A DNA stretch of 56,732 nt from a virus. The position numbers and the translations under genes were made by a program. Numbering within the stretch: position 1 is the stretch's first letter; every line of letters starts with the position of its first letter. Shown here one piece after another: positions 47,093 to 55,030 of this stretch. The DNA lies in IMG/VR virus record IMGVR_UViG_3300037262_000027, positions 1 through 56,732 of that record. One strand, given 5' to 3'. Below the pieces are notes generated by a model. The model was not told the origin of the DNA and searched no databases. It was given only the letters and a program-made list of their open reading frames with translations.

Positions 47093-47640
47093 CCACCGCC
47101 GAGGCCGACCTCTCCACCACCCCCGGAGCCCTGGAGCAGCCAGCGCGGCAGATTCCGCTCTGGGCTCGCGATGGCAGCGTCCGCGCTTGGGTGCTCGTCG
47201 ACGATGCCGACTTCCAGTGGCTCAGCCGGTGGCGCTGGCATATGCACTTGGGCTACGCCGCCAGAACAGTCCGTCGGATGTACAAGATGCGGATGCACCG
47301 CCAGATCCTTGGCTTGGAGCCCGGCGACCCGCGCATGGGCGAGCACATTGACCGCAATCCGCTCAACAATCAGCGGTCCAACCTACGCATCGCCGAGCAC
47401 GGCCAGCTCGACAACAAACAGAACGTCGGAGAGCAGGCAAACAACACGTCGCGCTTTCGTGGGGTGTTTCGGGACAAGCGGCGACTGAGCAGGCCGTGGT
47501 ATGCGCAGGCGCAGATCGGCCGAAAGAGATACTGCCTCGGCACCTTCGCCACCGGGGAGGAAGCGGATAGAGCGGTCAAAGCGTGGCGAGCTGAGCACAT
47601 GCCGTTTTCCGACGACGCGCGGGTCGGGGTCGAGCCGTGA
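47089..47640 (+). CDS. HNH-AP2 homing-type endonuclease
   Basis: 183 aa from ATG 47089. Begins with the repeated MTTAEADLSTTPGA cassette. HNH core: YKMRMHRQILGL (first His), MGEHIDRNPLNNQRSNLRIA (second His and Asn). Then an AP2 DNA-binding domain: SRFRGVFRDKRR, WYAQAQIGRKRYCLGTFATG, EEADRAVKAWR. A complete HNH_3-AP2 layout; likely a mobile nuclease that has taken over a host-gene start through the 40-bp duplication. Confidence 0.92.
   Translation: MTTAEADLSTTPGALEQPARQIPLWARDGSVRAWVLVDDADFQWLSRWRWHMHLGYAARTVRRMYKMRMHRQILGLEPGDPRMGEHIDRNPLNNQRSNLRIAEHGQLDNKQNVGEQANNTSRFRGVFRDKRRLSRPWYAQAQIGRKRYCLGTFATGEEADRAVKAWRAEHMPFSDDARVGVEP
47090..47129 (+). repeat. 40-bp direct repeat, copy 2 (start cassette)
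   Basis: Exact second copy of 46362-46401, forming the first codons of the HNH-AP2 gene. Confidence 0.9.
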
Positions 47641-48542
47641 ACGTCGCTGTGGTCGACGGCGAGGTACTTGACCGGGACATCCCCGGCGTCGGGCTACTGC
47701 ACTTCGAGGATCTCGGGCCCGGCGAATGGCTCACCAAGGCGGCCGAGCCCGCGAAGGCGAGACGACGCCGCTACATGCTGGACGGCGAGGAGTACATCTC
47801 CGTCTCACAGATCACCGCGACCTTAGGCAAGCAAGAGGCGCTGGTGCCGTGGGCCGAACGCGAGAGTATCGAGGCGACCATCCGCGCGATCCAGAGTGGC
47901 GCGCTCGACCCGCGCACCGCGCCTGAGGAGGCCGTGCGGCTGTTGCGCGAGGAGAAGCTCGGCGCCGCAGGCGTGCGCGACCGGGCAGCCCAGCGCGGCA
48001 AGGCGATCCACGCCGTCATCTACCGCTATCTGACCACGGGCGAGTTCCCGCATCGCGGCGAGGACCCCGCCGACTGGTGGGCGTGGATGCAGGGCACCGC
48101 CAAGGCGCTGCTCGCGCTCCTGCCCGAACCCGAGGAGGCCGAGCAGCCCGTCTGCAACCCCATGCACCGCTACGCCGGCCGGCCGGACCTGATCGCCCGC
48201 TGCCGCTGGCGGGGGCGCTCGACACGGCTGCTGCTGGACTACAAGACCGGCAAAGGCCGCATCTACGACTCGGCCCACTACCAGACCCGCCTGTACGACG
48301 CGTGCCTAGAGCCATGCCAGATCGAACCGGTCGAGGACATCCTGATCCTCGGCATCGACGACAGCGGGGGCTTCGAGCTCGTACGCTGCGAAATCAGCGA
48401 GTCCGACGCGCTCGACCTGCTGTCGGTCCACCGCTCACGCAAACAGGTCAACGCCGGGATGGCCGCTCAACGCAAGGCGAAACGGCCCATCGACTCAGCG
48501 TGCGAGAGCCGGAACCGGGCGGAGAAGAAGGCGCGGGCGTGA
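47637..48542 (+). CDS. Cas4/RecB-like PD-(D/E)XK nuclease
   Basis: 301 aa from GTG 47637 (GTGA). N-terminal YISVSQITATLGKQEAL...PWAERES; an RGKAIHAVIYRYL helix supplies the early His. YAGRPDLIARC and LLLDYKTGKG give the PD...(D)xK active site; HYQTRLYDACL is the QxxxY helix that follows. This is the phage-recombination exonuclease-like group. Cys residues (CNPMH, CRW) do not form the Cas4 Fe-S set. Works in recombination or replication of phage DNA. Confidence 0.85.
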   Translation: MNVAVVDGEVLDRDIPGVGLLHFEDLGPGEWLTKAAEPAKARRRRYMLDGEEYISVSQITATLGKQEALVPWAERESIEATIRAIQSGALDPRTAPEEAVRLLREEKLGAAGVRDRAAQRGKAIHAVIYRYLTTGEFPHRGEDPADWWAWMQGTAKALLALLPEPEEAEQPVCNPMHRYAGRPDLIARCRWRGRSTRLLLDYKTGKGRIYDSAHYQTRLYDACLEPCQIEPVEDILILGIDDSGGFELVRCEISESDALDLLSVHRSRKQVNAGMAAQRKAKRPIDSACESRNRAEKKARA

Positions 48543-48703
48543 GCAGCCATGCCATCACGCTGCGGATCATCGTCGCGGTCGATGATGACGAGATCGAGAA
48601 CGCCGAGAGCGTCGAAGAAGCCGCGCTGATCTCCGCACGCTCCGGCGGGATGCTCGACGCCGAAGTGATCGACTACGACGGCGCCGAGGAGCCCGACTCG
48701 TGA
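48539..48703 (+). CDS. small acidic protein
   Basis: 54 aa from GTG 48539. One strand (AITLRIIVAVDDDEIE) and a very acidic rest (VIDYDGAEEPDS). Could mimic DNA or bind the nuclease; unknown. Confidence 0.55.
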   Translation: MSSHAITLRIIVAVDDDEIENAESVEEAALISARSGGMLDAEVIDYDGAEEPDS

Positions 48704-49107
48704 CCACGAGCTCCGAGGCCAAGGCCAACGTCAAGCCCGTCCCCAAGCCCGGACCGAAGCGCAAGCCCCGCGAGCGCGAGACCCTCTACACCTTCGGATG
48801 CCTCCCCGAGGAGATACCGGCGTGCTTCCTCGCTCAGTTTGCCCCCAACGTCTCCTGCGGCGGCCGGATGGAAAAGGCCCACCTGATCCGCGAGCAGGTC
48901 ATCCGCCGCGAGGTCTCGCGGGCCAAGGTGGTGCTCTGGACGCCTGCGGTCTGGCGACCCGCCTGCTATCGCCACCACTCGATGCTCGACTCGTCAAAGC
49001 GCCTGCGGATCCCGCGCTCGGCGATCCCCGCCGAGACCGAGGCGTGGGCTTCTGAGAACGGGCTGGGCTGGTGGCTTGACGAAACGTACGGGGCGCGGTC
49101 GGCGTGA
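48700..49107 (+). CDS. HNH-like Cys/His protein
   Basis: 135 aa (ATGA). Basic start (KPVPKPGPKRKPRERETL), then CGGRMEKAHLIREQ and WRPACYRHHSMLDSSKRL. The arrangement C...H...C..HH is a degenerate HNH/treble-clef fold, as in phage NinG/recombination accessory nucleases. Sits between the exonuclease and the helicase fusion. Confidence 0.6.
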   Translation: MTTSSEAKANVKPVPKPGPKRKPRERETLYTFGCLPEEIPACFLAQFAPNVSCGGRMEKAHLIREQVIRREVSRAKVVLWTPAVWRPACYRHHSMLDSSKRLRIPRSAIPAETEAWASENGLGWWLDETYGARSA

Positions 49108-49436
49108 GCACCGGCATCACCTTCACACCCCTCCCGATCACCGGCATGATCGGCTGCGGAGTCCCGGTCCTGCCGGGGACGCCCGACGTTGACGCCCCGC
49201 TGGAGGAGCGCACCGAGCTGTGCGCGGTCGATGCCAACTGGCTGATCGGAGCAGTCCCTACCTGCGACTCCCACGCCCGCGTCGTCTGCGAACTCACCGA
49301 GATCGACTGGTCCGGGGTCGTCGCTGAGGCTGGCCGCGAGATGGAGTCAGCCGAACGCCCGTGGGCGGACCGGGAACGGCACTCCCAAGCTGAGGCCCGC
49401 GACCATCTGGCGCACTTCACCGGATCCTGCGCGTGA
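49104..49436 (+). CDS. hypothetical protein with several Cys
   Basis: 110 aa. TGMIGCGVPVLPGTPD, ELCAVDANWLIGAVPTCDSH, VVCELTEIDW. No recognisable domain; possible metal site. Coupled to the helicase gene. Confidence 0.55.
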   Translation: MSTGITFTPLPITGMIGCGVPVLPGTPDVDAPLEERTELCAVDANWLIGAVPTCDSHARVVCELTEIDWSGVVAEAGREMESAERPWADRERHSQAEARDHLAHFTGSCA

Positions 49437-52063
49437 ACAAGCGCGCCTATTCCCGGTTCCTGCGTCAGAAGGCGACGCTGGCATCGAACGATGGCTTTGA
49501 GATCGACCGAGCGGAGCTGAGCCCGGTCCTCAAGCCGCACCAGGCGGAGCTCGTGACGTGGGCGGTGAGGGGTGGCCGGCGCGCGATCTTCGCGGCGTTC
49601 GGGATCGGCAAGAGCGTGATCCAGCTTGAGACGCTGCGGCTGACGTTGGCGCACGGGCCCGTTAACGGCCGTGGGCTCATCGTCTGCCCGCTCGGCGTCC
49701 AGCAGGAGTTCGCCCACGACGCGCAGCTGCTCGGGCTGCCCGAGCTCGTCCGGGTGCGCACGACCGAGGAGGCGCAAGGCCTGCCGCCGGGAACGCTGGC
49801 GATCACGAACTACGAGCCGGTCCGCGACGGCAAGCTCGACCCGAACCTGTTTACGGCCGTGTCGCTGGACGAGGCGGCGATCCTGCGGTCGTTCGGCTCG
49901 AAGACCTACCAGACGTTCCTGACCCTGTTCGATGAGGTGCGCTATCGCTTCGTGGCCACGGCCACGCCCTCGCCGAACCGCTACAAGGAGCTGATCCACT
50001 ACGCCGGCTTCCTCGGGATCCTCGACACCGGGCAGGCCCTGACCCGGTTCTTCAAGCGCGACTCCACACAGGCGAACAACCTGACGCTGTTGGAGTCTCA
50101 GGAAGCGAGCTTCTGGCTATGGCTGGCGAGCTGGTCGGTCTGGCTGCAGAGCCCGGCCGAACTCTGCGAGTGCTCATGCCACGCGCGCCCGCGCAAGTGC
50201 CGACGCTGCGCCTGCGCGGATTACGTGCTACCCCAACTCGACCTGAAATACGAGGAGGTCGCCATCGACCACCAGGCGCGCTCGCAGGAGGAACGCGACG
50301 GGCAGACCTACCTGCTCGCGGACGCGACGCTCGGCGTCTCACAAGCTGCACGAGAGAAGCGCGCCACGCTCGATGACCGGGTGGCGCGGACGATCGAGTT
50401 GGGCCGTGGCTACCTGGACGCCGACCCATCCGACCAGCTCATCATCTTCTGCCACCTGAACGACGAGCAGCGCGCGCTCGAGCGAGCGCTCGACGCCGCC
50501 AGCATCAGCTACTCCTCGATCGACGGCTCGATGAGCTCAGAGCGCGTCGACGGTCTGCTCGCCGACTGGAGGGCCAAGCGGACAACGGTCCTGCTCGGCA
50601 AGCCGGTGATGCTCGGCGTCGGGCTCAACCTGCAGCAGGCGAACAAGATGATCTTCGCCGGGATTGACTTCCGCTTCCACGACACGATCCAAGCCTGCCA
50701 CCGGATCCAGCGCTTCGGCCAGACGCGCACCTGCCGAGTCCACCTGATCCACGCAGAATCCGAGCGCTCAGTGCTGGACGTGCTGGCCGCGAAGTGGCGC
50801 CAACACGAGGAGCTGACCGACAACATGAGCAAGCAGATTGCAGAGCACGGGCTCGCCCACGCGAACCTCAAGGAGGCGCTGAGCCGCAGCCTCGGCGTCG
50901 AGCGCATCGAAGCTGCCGGCGAGCGCTGGACGCTCGTCAACAACGACTGCGTCCCGGAGCTGATGGCGATGGCCGCCGAGTCGGTCGACCTGATCGTGAC
51001 GAGCATCCCGTTCTCGAACCACTACGAGTACACGCCCGCCTATGAGGACTTGGGCTTCACCGAGGACAACGCGCACTTCTGGGAGCAGATGGACTTCCTG
51101 ACCCCCGAGCTGCTGCGAGTGCTGCAGCCGGGCCGCGTCTATGCCTGCCATGTCAAGGACCGGATCCTGTTTGGCAACGTCACCGGCGCCGGCCTGCCGA
51201 CGAGCTCGCCCTTCCACGCCGAGGCGATCATGCACGGCATCCGCCACGGCTTCGACTACCTCGGCATGGTCACGGTCATCACCGATGTCGTGCGCGAGAA
51301 CAATCAGACCTACCGGCTCGGCTGGTCGGAGCAATGCAAGGACGGCACGAAGATGGGCGTCGGCTCGCCCGAGTATGTCCTCCTGTTCCACAAGCCGCAG
51401 AGCGATCGGAGCAAAGGCTACGCCGACGCGCCGGTCACGAAGGACAAGCAGGTGTACTCACGCTCGCGCTGGCAGACCGACGCCCACGCCTTCTGGCGCT
51501 CAAGCGGCGACCGGCACCTGACGACCGAGGAGATGGCGCACATGGGACCCGACAAGCTCGCCGCGCTGTTCACCGCGCAGAGCCTTCAAGGCGTCTACGA
51601 CCATGAGGCGCACGTCCACATCGGCGAGGAACTCGACGCCCGCGGCGCGCTGCCCTCATCCTTCATGGCGCTCGCGCCCGGCTCGCATGATGAGATGGTC
51701 TGGCACGACGTGAGCCGGATGCGGACGCTCAACTCAGAGCAGCGCCAGCGCCACGCTGCGCTCCACGTCTGCCCGCTGCAGCTCGACATCGTGGATCGCC
51801 TCATCCGCCGCTACTCCAATGAGGGCGAGCTCGTGCTCGACCCGTTCTCAGGACTCGGCACGGTGCCAGTGCGCGCACTCGCGCTCGGCCGGCGCGGCTA
51901 CGGCGTCGAGCTGAACAACAGCTACTTCCTCGACGCGATCGCCTACTGCCAGGCGCAGGACCGCGAGCAGTCGATGCCCTCGCTGTTCGACGCGCTGGAG
52001 CCCTCAGAGCCCACCGAGAAGCCTCCCGCGCGCCGCCGAGCACGCAAGAAGGCCGCGGCGTGA
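49433..52063 (+). CDS. SNF2-like helicase fused to a beta-class DNA methyltransferase
   Basis: 876 aa from GTG 49433. Helicase: PHQAELVTWAVRGGRRAIF, P-loop FGIGKS (about 57-62), VSLDEAAIL (Walker B), VATATPSPNRY, and motif VI ACHRIQRFGQTRTCRVHLI near 425. A Cys cluster (CECSCHARPRKCRRCAC, near 246-262) may hold zinc. Methyltransferase: VTSIPF near 522 in place of the (D/N/S)PPY motif, target-recognition region, then LDPFSGLGTVPVRALALGRR near 802 as the SAM motif. Motif IV before I is the beta order. Basic tail. It probably remodels and methylates phage DNA. Confidence 0.9.
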   Translation: MNKRAYSRFLRQKATLASNDGFEIDRAELSPVLKPHQAELVTWAVRGGRRAIFAAFGIGKSVIQLETLRLTLAHGPVNGRGLIVCPLGVQQEFAHDAQLLGLPELVRVRTTEEAQGLPPGTLAITNYEPVRDGKLDPNLFTAVSLDEAAILRSFGSKTYQTFLTLFDEVRYRFVATATPSPNRYKELIHYAGFLGILDTGQALTRFFKRDSTQANNLTLLESQEASFWLWLASWSVWLQSPAELCECSCHARPRKCRRCACADYVLPQLDLKYEEVAIDHQARSQEERDGQTYLLADATLGVSQAAREKRATLDDRVARTIELGRGYLDADPSDQLIIFCHLNDEQRALERALDAASISYSSIDGSMSSERVDGLLADWRAKRTTVLLGKPVMLGVGLNLQQANKMIFAGIDFRFHDTIQACHRIQRFGQTRTCRVHLIHAESERSVLDVLAAKWRQHEELTDNMSKQIAEHGLAHANLKEALSRSLGVERIEAAGERWTLVNNDCVPELMAMAAESVDLIVTSIPFSNHYEYTPAYEDLGFTEDNAHFWEQMDFLTPELLRVLQPGRVYACHVKDRILFGNVTGAGLPTSSPFHAEAIMHGIRHGFDYLGMVTVITDVVRENNQTYRLGWSEQCKDGTKMGVGSPEYVLLFHKPQSDRSKGYADAPVTKDKQVYSRSRWQTDAHAFWRSSGDRHLTTEEMAHMGPDKLAALFTAQSLQGVYDHEAHVHIGEELDARGALPSSFMALAPGSHDEMVWHDVSRMRTLNSEQRQRHAALHVCPLQLDIVDRLIRRYSNEGELVLDPFSGLGTVPVRALALGRRGYGVELNNSYFLDAIAYCQAQDREQSMPSLFDALEPSEPTEKPPARRRARKKAAA

Positions 52064-52094
52064 TGGGAACCGGTTTCACCGCAAGGGGTCGCGC

Positions 52095-52229
52095 TTACGC
52101 AGCCGCCAAAGCCCCCTGCGTAGACGCCGAATCCGCACGTTCCGAGGCTTGCGTAAACCGCATACGCACGCAACGGGTCAGAGGCCCCCGCTGCACGGCG
52201 TTACGCAGGCGAACCCATGCGTCTACGCT
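52095..52229. promoter_or_regulatory. cluster of TACGCA/TGCGTA sites before the recombinase
   Basis: TACGCA or its complement occurs at 52096, 52117, 52150, 52163 and 52202, and TGCGTcTACGC at 52218. Pairs 52095/52116 and 52149/52163 form inverted repeats. The last two overlap a weak -35 (TTACGC 52201) and -10 (TACGCT 52224) with 17-nt spacing, then ATG 52237. Could be recombinase binding sites (attP/res-like) and/or autoregulatory operators. Confidence 0.55.
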
Positions 52230-52236
52230 GGAGGCG

Positions 52237-52920
52237 ATGGCACTGCAGCTGATCGGCTATGCGCGCGTCTCGACCGACGAGCAGGCGCTCTACGGCTACG
52301 GCCTGGACGCCCAGGAGTCAAAGCTCCGCGAGCACGCCCGCCGCGCCGGCGCTGAGATGGTCGTGATCCGCGACGAGGGGATCAGCGGCAAGGCGCTCGA
52401 GCGGCCGGGCCTGATGCGCGCGCTCGCCCGGATCGCCGCAGGAGACGCCGACGGGCTCGTGGTCGCGAAGCTCGACCGGCTGACCCGTTCAGTGATCGAC
52501 TTCGCGATGCTCCTGGAGTGGTTCACGGTCGCGGACGCGCTGCTCGTCGCGCTTGACTTTGACTTGGACACCTCGACGCCCGCAGGCCGGCTCGTCGCGA
52601 CGATCATGGCGGGCGTCGCCGAGTGGGAGCGCGGCGTGATCGCCCAGCGCACCCGCGAGGGCCTGGCCGCGGCGCGGGCGCAGGGACGCCCGGTCGGACG
52701 CCCGGCGATCGCCGATGAGCTGGCACAGCGCGTCCGCCGGATGCGCGAGGAGGGCACGACGCTACAGGCGATCTGCGACCAGCTCAACGCCGAGAAGGTG
52801 CCGACGGCGCGCGGCGCGAGCGAATGGCGCCCCTCAGCGATCCAGCGGGCGCTCGGCTATGAGCGCCGGCCGCGTCGCCGCAAGATCGCGACGCTACCCG
52901 AGCTCCCCCGGCGCCGCTGA
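52237..52920 (+). CDS. serine recombinase (resolvase/invertase family)
   Basis: 227 aa from ATG 52237 with GGAGG directly before it; the open frame to 52060 is non-coding leader. Catalytic domain: IGYARVSTDEQ (Ser12), GLDAQ, DEGISGKALERPGL, VVAKLDRLTRS (catalytic Arg region), STPAGRLVATIMAGVAEWER. Then RTREGLAAARAQGRPVGRP and a short helix-turn-helix (TTLQAICDQLNAEKVPT). Size is that of resolvases/invertases, not of the 450-600 aa large serine integrases. Could integrate the phage, resolve dimers or invert a segment; no fibre inversion sites were seen. Confidence 0.9.
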   Translation: MALQLIGYARVSTDEQALYGYGLDAQESKLREHARRAGAEMVVIRDEGISGKALERPGLMRALARIAAGDADGLVVAKLDRLTRSVIDFAMLLEWFTVADALLVALDFDLDTSTPAGRLVATIMAGVAEWERGVIAQRTREGLAAARAQGRPVGRPAIADELAQRVRRMREEGTTLQAICDQLNAEKVPTARGASEWRPSAIQRALGYERRPRRRKIATLPELPRRR

Positions 52921-52926
52921 TGCCAC

Positions 52927-52955
52927 GATGCCAAGACAGGAGAGAAGATGAGCGA
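52927..52955 (+). repeat. 29-bp direct repeat, copy 1 (ribosome-site cassette)
   Basis: Exactly repeated at 53576-53604; contains AGGAGAG and the ATGAGCGA start of the following gene. Confidence 0.9.
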
Positions 52956-53160
52956 CAGCGAGTATGGAAATCGGCTGCAGGAGGTGCGTATCGAACCGTC
53001 GGGGCTCGTCCGGGTCCAGCTCTCGCTGAGCGATCCGCCGCACTTGCTCGGTTGGCACAAGGCAGAAGAACTCGGCGAGCGAATCATCGAGGCCGCTCTC
53101 ACGATCAGACGCCGAGAAGAGGCATCTGAGCGCAGAGACAAAGCGAAGGCGAGGCCGTGA
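52948..53160 (+). CDS. hypothetical protein after a repeated start
   Basis: 70 aa, AGGAGAG 6 nt upstream. RIEPSGLVRVQLSLSDPPHL, then helices AEELGERIIEAALTIRRREE and a basic tail. Start region is shared with 53597. Unknown. Confidence 0.65.
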   Translation: MSDSEYGNRLQEVRIEPSGLVRVQLSLSDPPHLLGWHKAEELGERIIEAALTIRRREEASERRDKAKARP

Positions 53161-53361
53161 TGCCAAATCGCCTTACTTCTATTTCTTGGGACAAACCTTC
53201 TTGAACCACACGCTAGCCACTCTTGACCCACTTTCCATCGATTAGGATGTAGCTACGTCGCCAGCTAATAGGCTTCTTCTTACGTTCCTCAGCGGTCATT
53301 CAGCGCCAAAGACTTCGCAGACCCTACCGCGTGGCTAGAGGTTATTTGCTGATGACCCTCG
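53161..53361. other. A+T-richer intergenic island
   Basis: Visibly richer in A/T than the rest of the genome. Holds one doubtful 28-aa minus-strand ORF (53213-53299: TAEERKKKPISWRRSYILID...) and no clear promoter. Together with the repeats at 52927 and 53576 it looks like acquired DNA. Confidence 0.5.
53213..53299 (-). CDS. doubtful 28-aa minus-strand ORF
   Basis: ATG 53299 to TAG 53213. Sequence starts TAEERKKKPISWRRSYILI and ends WVKSG, more protein-like than chance. But it has no clear ribosome site. A further KKVCPKK in a neighbouring frame hints at a broken longer gene. Confidence 0.25.
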   Translation of the reverse strand: MTAEERKKKPISWRRSYILIDGKWVKSG

Positions 53362-53577
53362 ATGACACAACCCCCAACCCCAAGCCCTAATGACGACGCC
53401 CAGGCGAGATTCGAGGCTGCTGAGGCACAGGTTGCCACGATGGAAAGTGTGGAGACAAAGGAGTTGCAAGACACCAAGCGAAGGCTGCGGGAGGCGACCA
53501 GCGTTATAGAACGATGCCGTGATACACATTGGCACTCCGCCAAGCGTATCTGCCTTGATTTTCTAGGTAGGCCGTGA
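53362..53577 (+). CDS. small coiled-coil protein
   Basis: 71 aa. DAQARFEAAEAQVATMESVE and ELQDTKRRLREATSVIER make a coiled coil; end HSAKRICLDF. Unknown. Confidence 0.5.
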   Translation: MTQPPTPSPNDDAQARFEAAEAQVATMESVETKELQDTKRRLREATSVIERCRDTHWHSAKRICLDFLGRP

Positions 53578-53604
53578 TGCCAAGACAGGAGAGAAGATGA
53601 GCGA
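53576..53604 (+). repeat. 29-bp direct repeat, copy 2 (ribosome-site cassette)
   Basis: Second exact copy of 52927-52955, again directly creating the start of a gene (53597). Confidence 0.9.
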
Positions 53605-53806
53605 GAAATTGCGCGCTATTGACGTTGAATGTCCTGACTGTGGGTCTGGGCCAGGCGATCCCTGTATCTCGCTGAAGGACCTACACAACCCCCGCAACAC
53701 GGGGTTCATGCACCGAGAGGTCAAGAATCTCCACGCTGGCCGCTACTGGGAGGCCCGGTTCCTGCGCTCGGTGTCTACGAAAAGCACGATGAAAGGCCGT
53801 CGATGA
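53597..53806 (+). CDS. phage zinc-finger protein
   Basis: 69 aa. IDVECPDCGSGPGDPCISL, then HNPRNTGFMHREVK gives CPxCG..PGxPC...H..H/R. This treble-clef micro-protein is very common in actinophages and in host genomes, usually of unknown function. Starts inside the second 29-bp repeat. Confidence 0.75.
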   Translation: MSEKLRAIDVECPDCGSGPGDPCISLKDLHNPRNTGFMHREVKNLHAGRYWEARFLRSVSTKSTMKGRR

Positions 53807-54075
53807 GCAAACAGGATGGGTCAGAGCCACCGAGGGTGTGGGAGATGCGTTGGACTTCTGAGCCGGGAGTTGGATGGCTCGTGATGGGAGAGATGCCCGA
53901 GAAGTTTGAGGTCACTCAGACGGTCGAGGCTCAGCCTGTAAAGGAGTTGCTGGAACGGTGGAGGGATCTTGCAGCCCCCCAACCCGCTTTCCCCGCCGAC
54001 ACAGAAAGCGCTCGGCAGAGACTCAGGGACGAAACCCAGGCCCTCCTCGCCGCACTCCAGGAGGAGAAGTCGTGA
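53803..54075 (+). CDS. hypothetical early protein
   Basis: 90 aa (ATGA). VWEMRWTSEPGVGWLVMGEM, then helical AQPVKELLERWRDLA and ALLAALQEEKS. Unknown. Confidence 0.6.
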   Translation: MSKQDGSEPPRVWEMRWTSEPGVGWLVMGEMPEKFEVTQTVEAQPVKELLERWRDLAAPQPAFPADTESARQRLRDETQALLAALQEEKS

Positions 54076-54134
54076 GCGCCAGCGCTCATGCACGCTAACG
54101 CCTAGCAGCACGCCAGCGGGATACTTGGCGGTCG

Positions 54135-54890
54135 ATGATCGTCGCGCAGACCGAGCTGGACCAGATCCTCGATCGCAAGATCCGAAAGCGCCTCCTAGAG
54201 CTCCCCGTCCGCCACGGCAAGTTCGGCGAGCGCAAGCGCTGCCCCGTGCGCCTCGGCCAGCAGGTAGACCTCTACCCGCCCATCCCCTTCGAGCGGATGC
54301 TCGCTCGAGCAGAACAGCGCCAGCCTCGCAAACATGCCGTCGTGTGGCTGATAGGCCGCGTGGAGCGCTGGGAACCCAAGCCCGTCACGATCACGGTCAG
54401 CCAGACGCCCGTGATCCAGGGCGAGGTCTGGCTCGTGCGCTTCATCCGAGGCTCAGAGCGCGAAGCGTTCGACACCTCGGCTGTCTACCTCTCAGCCGAC
54501 GGGGGATTCACGACGGTGGCATCACGGCAAGCCGTGCCCGGCGACCCGGAGTACCTGGCACCATTCGCCGAGGACCTGGCGCGAGCAAGGCTGGACGCGC
54601 GCGAGAAACGCCTCACGCCCCAGCTCGCAGACGTGCGCCGGCTGACCGGCGACCTGCAGAAGTGCCGCGACGTGATGACCAACGTCAAAGCCGGAACGCT
54701 CCTCAAGCGCGCCCAGCGCAACCTCGAAGCGGCCCAGCGCGCACTCCTCTCAGAGGGCGTGCTAGATTCAGACTCGGTTGCCGCCTCCGTTGGGTCCGCC
54801 GCTGGTGAAGCAGACCGACCGCCCTCGGCAAGTACTTTGGGCAACCCAGACACAGCGCAGACAATCTCACCCGCGCAGCTCGGCGAGTAG
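54135..54890 (+). CDS. hypothetical protein, ASCH/PUA-like barrel plus coiled coil
   Basis: 251 aa. Basic N-terminus (LDRKIRKRLLELPVRHGKFG), a beta-rich central part (AVVWLIGRVERWEPKPVTIT, GEVWLVRFIRG) that could be an ASCH/PUA-like nucleic-acid-binding barrel, then a coiled coil (RNLEAAQRALLSEG) and a Ser/Ala tail. Fold is a guess from strand order. Converges with a minus-strand gene by 24 nt. Confidence 0.6.
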   Translation: MIVAQTELDQILDRKIRKRLLELPVRHGKFGERKRCPVRLGQQVDLYPPIPFERMLARAEQRQPRKHAVVWLIGRVERWEPKPVTITVSQTPVIQGEVWLVRFIRGSEREAFDTSAVYLSADGGFTTVASRQAVPGDPEYLAPFAEDLARARLDAREKRLTPQLADVRRLTGDLQKCRDVMTNVKAGTLLKRAQRNLEAAQRALLSEGVLDSDSVAASVGSAAGEADRPPSASTLGNPDTAQTISPAQLGE

Positions 54891-54998
54891 CCCCTCGATC
54901 TCTCGCCGCCACCCCGGAAGCCGAGCCTCCAAGTCCGCCACGACGTTGCGCATCTGCTCCAAGCGCACGACCATCCGCTCGTCTCGGCGGGCGCGCAC
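54867..54998 (-). CDS. 43-aa coiled-coil protein, minus strand
   Basis: From GTG 54998 (or ATG 54974, giving 35 aa) to TGA 54867-54869. MVVRLEQMRNVVADLEARLPGW then REIEGLLAELRG, a leucine heptad helix. Directly downstream of the minus-strand gene 55031. Missed by length filters. Confidence 0.5.
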   Translation of the reverse strand: MRARRDERMVVRLEQMRNVVADLEARLPGWRREIEGLLAELRG

Positions 54999-55030
54999 GT
55001 CGTCGTCGAGCGACGGCTGGCGAGGCTCGG

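Noticed and set aside
48899-49999. 366-aa minus-strand ORF
   Set aside because: Composition (Arg/Ala/Pro-rich) is that of a high-G+C shadow frame opposite the HNH-like and helicase genes.
52060-52236. N-terminal extension of the recombinase
   Set aside because: Carries the TACGCA site cluster; the ribosome site and catalytic domain begin at ATG 52237.
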